A stretch of DNA of 64,000 nucleotides from Saccharum officinarum (taxonomy: Eukaryota; Streptophyta; Magnoliopsida; Poales; Poaceae), in contig CM036170.1 in assembly GCA_020631735.1 (NCBI GenBank), positions 69,951,737 through 70,015,736 of the forward strand, in the 5' to 3' direction. This document shows positions 36,601 through 48,699 of the stretch, in pieces; position 1 is the first letter of the stretch, and every line of letters begins with the position of its first letter. The notes below the pieces were generated by a model. The model was not told the origin of the DNA. It saw nothing but the letters and a program-made list of their open reading frames with translations, and ran no database searches. The translations under genes and the position numbers were made by a program.

Positions 36601-38068
36601 TACCCTTTAATTCTATGTGTACCAAAGATTAAAGACTAGGAAGATAACTGTACTTAGAAGCATAATGATATGTCTCCTGATTCATTCTTGTTAATGCTTT
36701 GTTACCACAGCATCATGGGGAGCTGGTGGGACAGACAACGGAGATGCACCACAACTGAAGGGTGCAAGATACTTTTCATTTGAGGAACTGAAAAAATGCA
36801 CCAATAATTTCTCAGAAACTCATGAGATAGGATCTGGAGGATATGGGAAGGTAATTCAGTTGCCATGTTGGCCTGTTCACAGCTAGACACATGTGTTTGC
36901 GAAAGCATCTAACATTATATTTTACTCTGTTATAAAAGGTGTACAAAGGAACAATAGCAAACGGGCAAATAGCTGCAATAAAACGTGCGCAGCAAGGATC
37001 CATGCAAGGTGCAGCTGAATTCAAGAATGAGATAGAACTGCTGTCCAGGGTTCATCACAAGAACTTAGTGAGCCTAGTGGGTTTCTGCTACGAACAAGGG
37101 GAACAGATGTTGGTTTATGAATATATTCCTTATGGGACATTAAGGGAGAACTTGATGGGTATCAACTACACTACTCACTCTAAGTAACACAAATTTACTT
37201 AACTAGTACATATGCCTACACAAGAACATAGAACCTAACCATGACTTGATTGCAGGTAAAAGAGGAGTGAACTTAGATTGGAAGAACCGCCTCAGGATTG
37301 CCATTGGCTCAGCAAAAGGTCTAGCATACCTCCATGAACTTGCTGATCCACCAATCATACACAGAGATATCAAATCAACCAATATCCTTTTGGATGAAAG
37401 TCTCAATGCTAAGGTTGCTGATTTTGGTCTTTCAAAACTTGTGTCTGACACACAAAAGGGCCATGTTTCTACCCAAGTAAAGGGAACATTGGTATGTATT
37501 TTGGGTATTCTTTGGTGTCTGTTCACCTAAGAAACACTTTTGCTGATTCCTCTTTTTGCATTGTTGCTAGGGCTATTTGGATCCTGAATATTACATGACG
37601 CAACAGCTCTCTGAAAAGAGTGATGTCTACAGCTTTGGAGTTGTCCTGCTAGAACTAATAACTGCCAGTCAGCCCATAGAGAAAGGCAGGTATATTGTCC
37701 GTGAGATCAGGACAGCAATAGATCAATATGATCAAGAATACTATGGCTTGAAGGGCCTAATCGATCCAAAAATCCGGGATTCAGCTAAATTAATTGGCTT
37801 CAGGAGATTTATACAGTTGGCTATGGAATGTGTGGAAGAGTCTGCTGTTGACCGCCCAACAATGAATGATGTGGTGAAGGAACTTGAGATCATCATACAG
37901 AATGAAGGGGCACAGTTGTTAAACTCAGCATCTTTATCAGTTGAACAATTTGGAAACGAAAAGAGTCGAGATCCTTATGCAGAACATTTGCCTATGAATG
38001 ATGAAAGCAGCAGCAACACTTTTGACTACAACAGTGTGTATTCATACTCAGCTGTTCAACCAAAGTAG
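33651..38068 (+). CDS. LRR-VIII-1 receptor-like kinase (gene B; 5' end in gap, two frameshifts)
   Basis: Second paralog. The cap exon (DPCTSW), LRR exons, a Cys-containing juxtamembrane ectodomain with C-x4-C-x13-C-A-C, a membrane helix ([20 protein letters not shown]) and a Ser/Thr kinase are all present. Kinase motifs: glycine loop [13 protein letters not shown] lysine, catalytic loop [11 protein letters not shown], and GYLDPEYY with DVYSFGVV. It is therefore an RD kinase that looks catalytically competent. The first visible exon lacks one base relative to gene A (33651-33726), and exon 34051-34124 is 74 nt where its paralogs have 75. Both break the frame. From 34224 to the stop at 38068 the frame is clean. 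It may be a young pseudogene, or the gaps may be base-calling errors next to the N run. Confidence 0.85.
33651..38068 (+). other. Exon map of LRR gene B (visible exons)
   Basis: Exons: 33651(partial)-33726, 33796-33867, 34051-34124, 34224-34295, 34383-34532, 34631-34705, 34792-34863, 34936-35007, 35103-35171, 35242-35316, 35393-35464, 35566-35697, 35790-36259, 36338-36496, 36711-36850, 36939-37158, 37256-37491, 37571-38068. The last six exons cover the juxtamembrane region, transmembrane segment and kinase. Confidence 0.85.
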
Positions 38069-38440
38069 ATAACAGTCTCCACTCTTTGTTTTTGTTGAGG
38101 GATGTATTATACGACATTATTTTTTTTCTGTTGATAAATCAATGAATGAATATTTCAGAAACACACTGGCAAAATGACTTGCTTAAGATTAAACAAACAA
38201 CAGTGAATGTCTGGTCTATCAATAAAACCATTCATGCCCCTGTACTCCTTTACACTTACAACATAAAAATAAAAAAAATGTCTGAAAACAAATCTCTCTT
38301 TTCTACATGCCAAGATAAACATTATTATGTGATATGAACTGTTTCTCCCGATGCATTTGTAATTTCATATAGTTATCAGATGTAAGTCCATTAGTTCTGC
38401 AAACAATCCTACATCAAGATTGAAGGCAGCGCCATTCCAT

Positions 38441-39285
38441 ACAACAACAACAACAACAACAACATAGCCTTTTGTCCCAAGCAAGTTGGGGTAGGCTAGA
38501 GATGAAACCCAAAAGAGACGAGAAATAGGGAGACACATAAAGGGACATAAAGGGCACAAGACAGAAAGAGGTCACGGTTCAGGCACGTTGATTGCCAGTC
38601 TCCAAGCGCTCCTGTCTATAGCTAAATCCTTGGAGATATTCCATTTCTTAAGGTCTCTCTTAACGGACTCGTCCCAAGTTAGTTTAGGTCGACCTCTACC
38701 ACGCTTTACATTATCGGCCCGTTTTAGAACCCCACTATGCACCGGCGCCTCAGGAGGCCTCCGTTGGACATGTCCAAACCATCTCAACCGATGTTGAATC
38801 AATTTCTCCTCAATTGGTGCCACCCCAACCCTATCCCGAATATCGTCGTTCCGGACTCTATCCCTCCTTGTGTGCCCACAACACCAACGCAACATACACA
38901 TCTCTGCTACACTCAATTGCTGGACATGTCGCCTTTTTGTAGGCCAACACTCAGCACCGTATAACATCGCCGGACGAATCGCCGTCCTATAGAACTTACA
39001 TTTTAGCTTCTGAGGCACCCTTTTGTCACACAGGACGCCAGAAGCTTGACGTCATTTCAACCAGCCGGCTGAAATTCTATGCCTAACATCTTCATCAATG
39101 TCTCCATCCTTTTGTAGCATCGACCCTAAATACCGAAAAGTATCCTTCTTGGCCACCACTTGCCCATCGAGGCTAACGTCTCCCTCCTCATGCCTAGTCG
39201 CGCTGAAAACGCACCTCATGTACTCGGTCTTAGTCCTACTAAGTCTGAACCCTTTCGACTCTAACGTGTGCCTCCATATGGTTAT
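38441..39285 (-). mobile_element. 5'-truncated LINE with reverse-transcriptase C-terminal region
   Basis: Read on the minus strand, a frame from about 39280 gives LINE reverse-transcriptase sequence: [27 protein letters not shown], then KFYRTAIRPAMLYGAECW, LRWFGHVQRRPPEAPV and GRGRPKLTWDESVKRDL. It ends at a stop at 38572. One in-frame TGA (39054-39052) stands where the family has Trp (WLK-stop-RQASGV). The 3' end carries 'caacttgcttgggacaaaag' and a (GTT)n tail, seen as (CAA)n at 38441-38463. It is truncated at the 5' end and so immobile. No target-site duplication could be fixed. Confidence 0.9.
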
Positions 39286-40304
39286 AAATTACAAACTAGC
39301 TACCATTTCTTGACAAGTTTATGTCAGATTGGCCAGTTGGATCAAGAACTAGTCCAAGACAATATTGGAGAGAGGCCCATGAAGTTCTTGTCAGTGGATG
39401 CCAATATGTGAGTACAAAGGACTGATGAGGGACAATATTATAACTGATGTTTGCCCTTTGTTGACAAACAAATGATTTAGTAGAGGCATTGCCCATGTGT
39501 GTTGAAATATCTTTGTTTTGGTTATATTAATTAACAGTAACGAAGATAACTCAGTCATTTCTACTGTAATGCATGTCTGCTGCACTTCTTTAGAAGTATC
39601 AGGGACAAGTGCTATGAAAAATGTTCACTGCACTAATTGAGTCCCATCTGCAGCCAGTTGGGTGAACGGGATAATTCAAAGATATGAATACTCAAAAGCT
39701 AATGAAACCAAAAATACCAATAAATAAACTTGAATTTAAGACGTGGGCAAAACAAGAAAGTACCCTGCAGAAACAATGGAAGTAACTATGTCGTTATCAG
39801 AGCTTCCAAAGCATTGACATCGTTATTTCAGTCCACCTCATCATACACTGGATCAATGAAAAGAATAATATCAACTACATGACATGCAAAAGCAAAAGCA
39901 TAATGAAATGACAAAAAATACTGTATCCCAGCCACATTAAGTTACAAACCTGTAAGCATGAGCAGGCTACACAAATTTAAATAACAAAACAGACACCAGT
40001 TGTCACAAACAGTTCAAAAGTTTAAAGAAACATGTTGACAGCATTGTGACTTGCGCCAAGCCACCATTAAGACCTATACCTGATCCATGGACGAGTCGGT
40101 AATCCTTATGCAACTCTGTTGTTTGACACGCATTTCCATTTCCTTGGCTTACTCTCTAGTTTATCACTAAATTTGCAGCTGGTGCAAGTCTCATGAGGAA
40201 TATGCAAGCAAGTGTAGATTGTAAACCTTAGAAAGCTCCACTCCTTGAAGCATTCACAACAGCTTTGTGGAACCCTGAGGTTCAGTGTGTTTGTCGCTCT
40301 CAAA
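39286..40304. promoter_or_regulatory. Spacer and upstream region of LRR gene C
   Basis: AT-rich sequence without a recognised gene; it should contain the gene C promoter. An in-frame upstream ATG at 40245 would add 20 residues before the signal peptide. I prefer the ATG at 40305 because it directly precedes a normal hydrophobic leader. Confidence 0.4.
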
Positions 40305-43300
40305 ATGAAGGCACTGTCCATCCTTCTACTGATATTCATGATTTTGGGCAGTCTTCCTGCACTATTCTGTGATACAGATCCCCAAGATGGTAACTATACA
40401 ACCTTGGTCTCTGAAACTTTCTATTCTTACTTAGACTAGGCTTGCAAAGTTATAGCTTAAGCATCTTGAAGCCTGACAAAACACACAGATTTGCTAGATG
40501 AGAAACCTTTTATATGCCACACTTAGTTTTCAGAAACAATCTTGTTCTCTCCAAAGAAAAAAATGTTTCATGTTTTAGCATGCCTTTATCTTCAAGTATG
40601 TAATATCCAATGAAATATTGCTATGATAAGCATCATATCAAATGAAACAAAAAGTATCATTCTTCTTTATTTCTCAAGTTGGTGACTTTTCCTAATTTAT
40701 ATTGAGTTAGCAAATAAAGAGCAGCTAGCAATAAAAGAGATGGCAGTATCAACTATCAAACCATGCAAATGAGAATGTAACTCAATTCAGTGCTATGCAA
40801 ATTGCTCAATTGATAATAACACAGATACCAATTGACAGTGGCTGCACTTCAGTCTCTAATTAAAGTGTGGCAGAACTTCCCATCAAGTTGGGAAGCATCA
40901 AATGATCCCTGTGGTGCACAATGGGATGGCATTATGTGCAACAATAGGCGAGTCATATCAATGTGGGTATCAACTAATAATGTTTTACTAGTTTTACTTT
41001 AACTTTCCGTCCATCGAATTAAAAATCCATGTTTCCAGGAGGTTATCAAGCATCAATCTTCAAGGCACATTAAGCAACAGTATAGGCCAGCTCAGCGAGC
41101 TTGCTTACCTGTGAGTCATTTTGCATAGATAATTAAAGTTTATAAACTATCTTTAGCACTGTATTTTTCTGGTTCCAATTGATAGACATATCAGAAGAGT
41201 CTGCTCAGCATTTGACTGCATAATTACTTTATTTCCATGTATTGAAAAGTAGTTTTGAAAGTCTGGAATCTTGTAGTTATTACTATTTACTAGAAAGCAT
41301 GACTTCACATTTAAGCTATATACTTAAAGATTTTGGCTCCCGGATATGGGGTGGAAATTGCAAGTTAATCCCTTCCAGCCAAGCCCAGTACAATACATGT
41401 TAAAACCATTCAAGAAAATGGTTGCTGCTGCACTTCTATCCTAATATCCTATGCAAATGCCTTGAGTTTATGGACGAGTTTCCTAATTCAACTGTGTAAT
41501 ATGGCGTGCACTAAATAGTTAAAACTAACGGAATCGATTTCAGCTTACAGTGTCAACAACCTCCAGGTTTCAAACTTTCAATTGATGTGTACCACAGAAA
41601 AGGAACTTCCTAATTTACCTCCATAAGACATCGTATTCAATTCAACATTTGCTGATCTCCTACGTCTTTGCCCAGGAGGTCTGGTTTATAATACTCCAGA
41701 GATTGGGACTGAACTCCATCCCTCCAACTTTCACTAGTAAATTTTCAAGCTGGTGGTCCTGGGCAATCAAGGAAGTGGAGAAAAAGACTAGAAAGGGGCT
41801 CAATTCACTTATCTTTTTTTCTCCGACTACGCAGGAGAGCTGCATGTCGTTTCATTAAGATAGAAAAAAGATGCAACGAGCCGAGTTTAGAAAGAACCCG
41901 GACACGAGGTCCCCAACACACACAGAAAATTAGACTATGCCTTTGCCAGAAGAAAAAAAATATATGACCACCTGACCACACCGGAGACTAAGTACCCGGG
42001 TCAGCGACCTCGCCAAGAGACCGCTAAGCTTTGAAGCTCCCGCCATGCACCAAAGACTACATTCATCCCCTACAGACTGTAACAGCACTTGAATGTTTGG
42101 TGAGGTTCCTTCAAACACACAGGAGTTCCGATGCTTCCAGACTTCCCAAGAAACTAGGATGATGAGGGAATTCAGCCCATTCCTCATCTCCATAGGCACC
42201 CTTCTGATGGCCGACTTCCACCTGCCAGAGAAATTCGAGGCCGTAGGTGAGGGCGCAACAACAACCAGGTTCAACTGTCGAAGGAAATCTGGAAACATCA
42301 TTCTATCATTCTAGTGGTTTAGGAAATCTGGAAACATCAGAACAATTACAGCTTTTAATGGCACAAGTCCGAGTGTCAGGGCTGTGCTGCAGACAGTCCA
42401 GATGAACATCTTGTGGTGCTCTGCTGTAGCACTAGCAAAGGCATTCCAGGAGCTGCTGCCAGGTCGTTTCTGGGGGTAATACCACTGGTCCTGGTAGTTT
42501 GATGGTTCCCCACTGTTGGAAAGGGCCATTTGTGTCTTGTTTTCTCCTGATTGTGGTGTGGGTGTGTTTATGTGAGTTTTGGGTGTGTGTTTTCGGGGGG
42601 CTATGTCCCTCTTGTGTAATCTTTTCTCTTAAAGAAATGATACATAACTCTCTTGCGTGTTTGAGGGGAAAAAAAGACATCATATTCACTCATATGTCAT
42701 GGTGCATGCAGGGACCTCTCGTCCAACAGTGGTCTTAGTGGCCCACTACCCACTTCGATTGGCAACCTCAGGCAGCTCACAACACTGTATGTCCTGACCC
42801 TAAGGGCAAATTATTATATAGCATAACAAATCAATGAAGCTTACCTAATGCGTTGTGATCTTCAGAATCTTGGTTGGCTGCAGCTTCACAGGAGGCATCC
42901 CCGAAGAATTAGGAAACTTGGTGCAGCTCTCATTCTTGTAAGAATTATTACACTGACAGAAAATATAAATCCAAACTCAGTGTTCTTGTTACCTCTCTGC
43001 TGCTGCTTTGCCTATACTGATGAAATGAACTAGCAATGAAATATACTCTGCAGGGCAATGAATTCAAACAGATTTACAGGCAGAATTCCTGCTTCAATTG
43101 GCCTACTCAAAAACCTCTTCTGGCTAGACTTGTCAGAAAATCAACTTTCTGGTCCTGTTCCGATTTCATCAACCACTTCTCCAGGACTTGACCTACTTAC
43201 AGACACCAAACATTTGTAAGATCCTCTAACATTTCTTATCTCCCATAAATCAAGAACGGATGATCAGTATGCATGCTTTTACTCGTGCTCCTACCATGCT

Positions 43301-46300
43301 GATACTCTGTTCCGATCAATTAACAGCCATTTCAGTAGAAACCAATTAACTGGTAATCTCGACGGCCTCTTCAGCCCTAGCATGAGACTCGAACATATGT
43401 AAGGCAGCACTAATTTCTAATGCTAGCAATGCTTACACATTAAAGTATTGTACTGACCACTTTGTTTATCTTCATAAGATTATTTGACAACAACCAATTG
43501 ACTGGTCCTATCCCTGCTGAACTTGGTAGCATCACTACCCTCCAGATTCTGTGAGTATCTTGGCATTTTTCTTTATTCCAACCATGTTCTCAGCATTAAT
43601 GTTGACTTCTTTGCATCTTCATCAGCCGATTAGACAATAATAAATTCATAGGAGCAGTTCCAACCAATATCAGCAACCTAGTTGACCTAAATGTACTGTA
43701 AGTGCTGTATCATTTTTGACCTCCCGGTCAAATGACTAACACATTTGCGTAAGTTAAGAGTTTCCAGTATATTTCGTTTGAATAACTATCTTCTGCAGGA
43801 ATTTTGCAGACAACCAGCTTCGTGGAACAATGCCAGATCTCAGTACCCTGACAAAACTTAATGTGGTGTAAGATATCGCCCTTGTCTTCTATTCTGCACT
43901 GTCATCAGATATAAACATGGTGCCAAGTGCTAATGAATTTTCTTTTCACACCCAGCGATTTAAGCAACAATTCATTTGATCCGTCTGCCATACCAACCTG
44001 GATGCTGACACTGGAAACACTTGCTTCAGTGTGAGTTGTTTAAGACATGCACTACAAGTCTCACTGCACTATATTTTCTCATTTAGTGAAACAATGTCAC
44101 CTTGTAAAATCCTAACATGCAGAGCAATAGCTTCTGGAGGACTGCATGGTCAGATTCCCAACAGGATCTTTACCTTGCCCAGACTGCAGCAAGTGTAATT
44201 TTCTGGAAACATACAACAAGATAAATTTTAATAAATAGCGAAGTTTCACATGTTTGCTTATTTTTGTCACTGATCAGACAGTATTCTAAGCAATAATGCC
44301 TTCAACGGGACACTTGACATGACTGGCAACATCACTCAACAACTGCAGCAAGTCAATTTGCTTAACAATCGTATAGTTGCAGCCAATATAACACAAAGCT
44401 ACAACAGAACACTAGTGTGAGTACTTGCATGCTTCAAAACAAAGATGACATGCTGCTTCTAGTCTCCATTTACTCACTAGAATTGCCTCTTCCTCTATCG
44501 GCAGACTTGTGGGAAATCCTGTGTGCTTGGATCCTGACTTCTCCAGTAGCCACTTTTGCAGTATCCAGCAAGATAGCGCAACATCATACACTACTAGTGT
44601 AACCCATTGTGGTTCAACTTCTTGTTCCAGTGATCAAAGTCTAGACCCTGCGAATTGTGGCTGCGCCTATCCCTACATGGGTAAAATTTTTTTCAGGTCA
44701 CCATTGTTTGCAGACTTGAGAAACAATGAGCACTTTCAGCTATTGGAAGCTAGCCTCTCAAGAGAGCTGGGACTGCAACCTGGTTCAGTTTTCCTTTCTG
44801 ATATCCACTTCACCAGTGATAATTACCTCCAAGTTCAAGTCAGACTATTTCCATCGACTGGAATATCCTTTAACTTGTCAGAAGTAACGAGGATAGGCTC
44901 TGATCTTAGCAATCAAAATTACAAGCCACCACAAGGCTTTGGACCTTATTACTTTGTTGCAGATCCATATGTCCACTTTGCAGGTATTAAAATAATCAAT
45001 TCTAATCATGAAAAATTATGTCTGTATGCAAGTAATTATGCATGAAATACATTAGGTTATCTTGTCTCAGGAGCAGCTGACGGTGGAAAATCGCAAGTAA
45101 GCACAGGTGCTATCGCTGGAATTGCAGTAGCATGTGGTCTTATTCTTATTGCTGTAACTTCTGGGGCAATATATTCTTTATTACAAAAGAGAAGAACTAG
45201 GGAATTATCAGGACGAACAAATCCTTTTGGTGAGATTCCAAATAATATGGCTGACAACTGTATAGCTCTTAAAGCTACCAAATATTTATTTAAGAAGAAA
45301 AGCATTAAATTATCAGAATGTGTTTTCCATGGTTGCACCATTTAATAAAGTTCTTTATTTTGTAGTAAATTTATACACATCTATAGAAAACCAGTGAGAA
45401 AGACACACCGATAAAACTAATAAAACCAGATAAAAAGTCTACATAACCTCTCATTGATGAAGCAAAAATGGGAAACATATATGCCATTTGTTTGATGAGA
45501 ATGGATTGTAACAGTATAGAGTACCAATGGTTTGCTAGAGCTGTTACAGACTTCCAGATGTATAACAAATACAGCTTATTGGTGCTAGATTGCACAAAAA
45601 ATACAATTTTACTTCATATAAGAATATTAATGTTATCATGTTACGAGATTATCTAGCAGTGTAATTAAGCAGGATTCAAGCTAGTTAACTAAATGGTAGC
45701 CTGATAGGCTATAATTTAGAGATATGATAAAAATATACAACAGAATTGACACAGCTATGGATACTAACTAGGTCAGCATGCCAAACCAACATCCAATTTT
45801 CGAATCCTATTTGTTAAATACCCAGCCTTTCAAAGCTTACAATTGTAACAGAAAATGTGTCTAACTACAAAAAATATATTAATCAAATCAAATGCGTGTA
45901 AGCAGTAATAACGCAGAAAAAAGAACAAAAGTACTGTAGTTTGATAAAACTTCGCTGATTATTTACCTCATGCGTATTGCATATTCAAATTTTAGCTTCA
46001 TGGGGAATCGCTAAAAAAGACAGTGGAGGTGCTCCACGGCTTAAAGGAGCAAGGTTCTTTTCCTTTGATGAACTGAAGACCTGCACCAACAATTTTGCAG
46101 AGAACAATGAAATAGGATCAGGAAGTTATGGAAAGGTAAACATCTATTTATACAAAATAGATGATGGAATAAAACATTATCCCAGCCTCTGCATTATAGG
46201 AGTTCCTTTTAAGGGATTTTACATGGACAGCTAATGTAGTGATTCATCTTCACATGTGAAAGGTTTACAAGGCAATACTGGTAGACGGAACAAATGTGGC

Positions 46301-47344
46301 AATAAAACGAGCAGAGTATGGATCAAAGCAAGGTGCAGTGGAGTTCAAAAATGAGATTGAGTTGCTATCCAGAGTCCACCACAAGAACCTGGTAAGTCTG
46401 ATAGGATTTTGCTATGAACAAGGGGAGCAGATGCTGGTATATGAATATGTCTCCAATGGGACATTAAGACAGAACTTACAAGGTATGTACATAAAACCTA
46501 GCAGCAAATCCTAAAGTGTTACATTCTTCCCTGTCCCTTTCCTATTTTATAAGAAATATATTTGTTATGTAGCTAGAGGAATTTACCTGGATTGGAAGAA
46601 GAGGCTCAGGATTGCTCTAGGATCGGCAAGAGGACTAGCATATCTTCATGAGCTCGTGGATCCACCTATTATCCACAGAGATGTCAAGTCCACAAATATC
46701 CTTTTGGATGAAAACTTTAAACCAAAAGTGGCTGATTTTGGTCTGTCAAAGTTAGTTGCAGACACCGAAAAAGGCCACATTTCCACTCAAGTCAAAGGAA
46801 CGTTGGTAGGTTATTTGGTCACAGTACTTCATCAATTATTATAATTTATAAATCCTTTGGTTAAGCCCATTGGTTACTCTTGGCATTGATGGTCAATTTC
46901 ATGTCATAGGGCTATTTGGACCCAGAGTACTACATGACACAACAGCTCTCAGAGAAGAGCGACGTGTACAGCTTCGGTGTCGTCATGCTAGAGATACTGA
47001 GTGGCAGGCTGCCTATATCAAAGGGAAGGTATATCGTCCGGGAATTCAGGATGGCCATAAACCCCAATGACCACGACTACTATGGCCTGCAAGGCATTGT
47101 GGACCCAGCCATCCACGATGCCGCACATACTGCAGGGTTCAGGAGGTTCGTGCAGCTGGCCATGGAGTGCGTGGACGAATCCGCCTCGCGGAGGCCCACC
47201 ATGAACTCTGTGGTGAAGGAGATTGAGGCGATGCTGCACAGCGAGGGGCTGAGCTCGGGAAGTTCATCCACCCTGGAGTTTGAGCACGTGGGGACCGCCT
47301 CCACCTCGCACCTATACAGTGAAGAGGTGGTCACGGCCAGCTAG
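40305..47344 (+). CDS. LRR-VIII-1 receptor-like kinase (gene C, 940 aa, intact)
   Basis: Third and only clearly complete copy. Signal peptide [19 protein letters not shown], cap with [12 protein letters not shown], LRRs (about 70-385), and juxtamembrane ectodomain (about 386-550) with the cysteine pattern C-x4-C-x10-C-G-C. A transmembrane helix lies near 558-580 and a kinase at about 630-900. Kinase motifs: [38 protein letters not shown] and DVYSFGVV, so an active RD kinase is expected at the plasma membrane. In Arabidopsis HPCA1, four cysteines in this part of the ectodomain are reported to be needed for H2O2 sensing; equivalence here is inference. Intron 3 (1.6 kb) holds LINE debris. The last exon is distinctly more GC-rich than the rest of the gene. 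Confidence 0.93.
40305..47344 (+). other. Exon map of LRR gene C (19 exons)
   Basis: Exons: 40305-40389, 40839-40962, 41039-41110, 42712-42786, 42866-42937, 43054-43215, 43327-43398, 43479-43550, 43626-43697, 43799-43867, 43956-44030, 44123-44194, 44282-44416, 44505-44983, 45071-45229, 45996-46135, 46263-46482, 46573-46805, 46910-47344. The sum is 2,823 nt including the stop, divisible by three. Confidence 0.87.
41640..42670. mobile_element. Rearranged LINE fragments in gene C intron 3
   Basis: Plus strand, about 41660-41815: a LINE C-terminal piece ([21 protein letters not shown]). Minus strand, 42301 to about 41815: the homologous piece ([20 protein letters not shown], then [15 protein letters not shown]) with a LINE 3' end and a poly-T seen at 41814-41821. 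Plus strand, about 42360-42430, shows a Cys-x2-Cys...EHL...Cys zinc-knuckle-like frame. About 42480-42670 shows a second LINE 3' end (aaatgatacataactctctt). One LINE tail appears to have inserted into another in inverted orientation. Confidence 0.72.
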
Positions 47345-48699
47345 AACAGCAGCAGCAGCATAGCAGAAGAACCACCCCGCCCAGAACTTAAACACAGCGA
47401 ACCGTGGGGTAACTGCTCAGTTTGCAGCGTTTTCCATTCCCTGATCATTCGGTTCTATTGTATCACACCCTAGTTTACTTGATACATGTATTGTGCAAAA
47501 TTTTCCCAAGGATTGCGAGCTGCTATGCTATTACACAGAATTTTCCGCAACCATAATTTGATTAACATACCCAATGTGGACGTGAAATCATCTCTAGTGG
47601 AATTATTATTTAGTAAAGCATCAGCAAACGCATGATCGAAGCCTCTGAAACCCCGCATTTACAAGTAGCAGTTAGCAGAAACGCACAACCCAATCGTCGT
47701 AGGGGTTGGGGTGGGGGGCGGCGGCGGCGGCGGCGACGGGGGCGCTCGAACTCAAAACCGCTGGCGAGTTAGTGCGGGGGTTTAATTAGCGCGAGACGGA
47801 GTGAGAGAGAGGAAATGCAGGTTGCAAGCAGACCTCCAGTGTGGTCCTCGAAGACGTGGGCGGCGGTGGTGCAGAGAAGCCGTTAGCCGGTGCCCGCGCG
47901 CTCGCTCGCGCTTCTGCTGGTTCGCCTCTCCTCCTATACCGACAGCCCCTCGCCGACGGTGTTGCCGCGGTCGTCTCCCCAGTCGGCCACTCCCCCTCTC
48001 TTCCGTCTCCAGGCCCTGGCAGGATCACCTCCCTTGCCTCTCCCTCCGCGAGCAACATCTGTGTTGAGGGAGGAAAAGTGATTTTTTTCCTTGCGTATCT
48101 GTGTTCTGTTGTCATCCCGTTCCTCTAATAAACAGGCCGAAACTCTCAATTCTCAATGGTGGACGCAAAGCGAGCAGGCCGAGCCGGCAGCCCGTGAACG
48201 TCGTTTCACTCCACGGCCTCGGCCAGACCCGGACTTACATACAGACGCCACGTGTCCAAACCCAAACACACGAGTGAGCGAGCGCATGACGATTGACGAG
48301 CAACAGGCAACAGTCCAACACGATTACACGACCACACCGCATCGACGCATGGTGCATCATGTCATGTCATGCAAGAACGGGTCAAGAATAGATAGAAGAA
48401 GGGGCGGAGGCAGCCAGATCGGCGGTGGCAGGACGAACGGACGCGCGGGCAAGACGGGAGGGGCATTTGCCGTTTGTGGGCAAACCACCGCGCCACGGAC
48501 AGCGCGCGCACCGCTCCTTGCAACGGGCGACGAACCCATATAAGGCGTGGCCTCCCGGCTGCCTGTCCCCACTCGCTGTGCCCGCCCCCGCCACCGGCCG
48601 GATCGACAGCATCCACCACCTGACCGTCTGCTGCGCGCGGTGGCTCTCACACCGACCCACAGCAGGGCGCGCATAGGCGATCGAGGGCCCCCGCGAGGG
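47345..48699. promoter_or_regulatory. Spacer between gene C and the SKS gene, with SKS promoter
   Basis: It contains a (GGC)n run at about 47716-47736 and GC-rich sequence with overlapping ORFs in several frames at 47780-48130, none recognised. Near the 3' end CATATAAGG at 48538-48546 is a plausible TATA box about 155 bases before the SKS start codon. Confidence 0.5.
48537..48546 (+). promoter_or_regulatory. Putative TATA box of the SKS gene
   Basis: CCATATAAGG in an otherwise GC-rich promoter. It would place the transcription start near 48570 and a leader of about 130 bases. Confidence 0.5.

Noticed and set aside
40245..40304. Upstream in-frame ATG of gene C
   Set aside because: It would put about 20 mostly polar residues before a normal signal peptide; the ATG at 40305 fits the family better.
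47780..48130. ORFs on both strands in GC-rich sequence before the SKS gene
   Set aside because: Low-complexity Arg/Pro/Ser composition and no family resemblance.
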